59,544 nt of DNA, taken from NCBI RefSeq assembly GCF_039962115.1, contig NZ_JAMPKJ010000038.1, positions 1 to 59,544 on the forward strand. The letters are read 5' to 3'. The notes under the pieces are model-generated. The model did not search any database, was not told the origin of the DNA, and worked only from the letters and a program-made list of their open reading frames with translations. The DNA is from Funiculus sociatus GB2-C1. GTDB taxonomy: Bacteria > Cyanobacteriota > Cyanobacteriia > Cyanobacteriales > FACHB-T130. Positions 59,447 to 59,544 of the stretch are shown here, piece after piece. Positions within the stretch are counted from its first letter, which is position 1, and every line of letters starts with the position of its first letter. The position numbers and the translations under genes were made by a program.

Positions 59447-59544
59447 ATCTTTGTAGATGCTTGGTAGATCAAGGGTGACAGGTTAATGAACGGATGCGAG
59501 AGAACCAAATCTGGTCATAGAAATCATGCTCAGCCCGTTTAGAT

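Noticed and set aside
1-59544. tRNA genes and insertion-sequence transposases
   Set aside because: Scanning for T-loop-like GGTTCGA-type sequences and transposase motifs gave no candidate I could support.

Overview
The window comes from a cyanobacterium, most likely a filamentous one of the Oscillatoria/Microcoleus/Coleofasciculus type. This rests on very frequent HIP1 octamers (GCGATCGC), a carboxysome shell protein (CcmK), an adjacent flv3-flv1 pair (oxygen photoreduction), cyanobacteria-restricted DUF families (DUF1822, DUF928, probably DUF3122), heptad-type intergenic repeats, and many caspase-like, NACHT and pentapeptide-repeat proteins. The species assignment is inference.

Layout. 1-5.4 kb: the end of an rRNA operon (5S rRNA lacking its first bases) with a strong terminator, a membrane pseudo-orthocaspase, a broken RlaP-like nucleotidyltransferase, an acyl-CoA dehydrogenase homologue, a MazG-like pyrophosphohydrolase and a possible M15-fold protein. 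5.5-7.9 kb: an 802-residue homologue of the DNA-phosphorothioation-associated methyltransferase, with the same unknown domain on both sides of the methyltransferase core and no dnd genes nearby. 8-15.3 kb: mostly housekeeping and metabolic genes (alcohol dehydrogenase, 2OG-Fe(II) oxygenase, alpha/beta hydrolase, prohibitin, ABC-F ATPase, GlsB/YeaQ membrane protein, TenA). 15.5-20.1 kb: a small DIDGxRPI repeat protein, an orphan N4/N6 DNA methyltransferase overlapping a pentapeptide-repeat gene, a Uma2 protein and an ABC exporter.

20.2-32.8 kb is the most unusual block. A leftward run (1668-residue DUF4157 protein, WG-repeat protein, YbjN-domain protein) is divergent from a tight rightward run (sigma-70-like factor, DUF1822, CHAT protease fused to a membrane CHASE2 sensor, exported DUF928 protein). 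DUF4157 proteins are known companions of extracellular contractile injection systems (eCIS), but no eCIS structural gene lies in the window. The four-gene rightward run looks like a membrane-sensing, protease-based signalling cassette; its function is inferred.

33-49.9 kb is largely core: glycosyltransferase, CcmK, Flv3/Flv1, CoaX, hydrolase, NUDIX, PrxQ/Bcp, ArgH, a GAF-SpoIIE phosphatase, nitroreductase, GntR regulator, dienelactone hydrolase and an S1-domain protein. It also holds decayed genes (M48 peptidase tail, frameshifted RRM protein) and several repeat elements. 50-59 kb is again accessory: a metallophosphoesterase remnant, a 1360-residue NACHT-HEAT protein ending in a PD-(D/E)XK nuclease-like domain (probable antiphage NLR-like protein), a GST and a 1105-residue SF1 helicase-like ATPase. 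A dispersed repeat family occurs three times (10.0, 55.3, 58.8 kb). I saw no tRNA, CRISPR array or insertion-sequence transposase.
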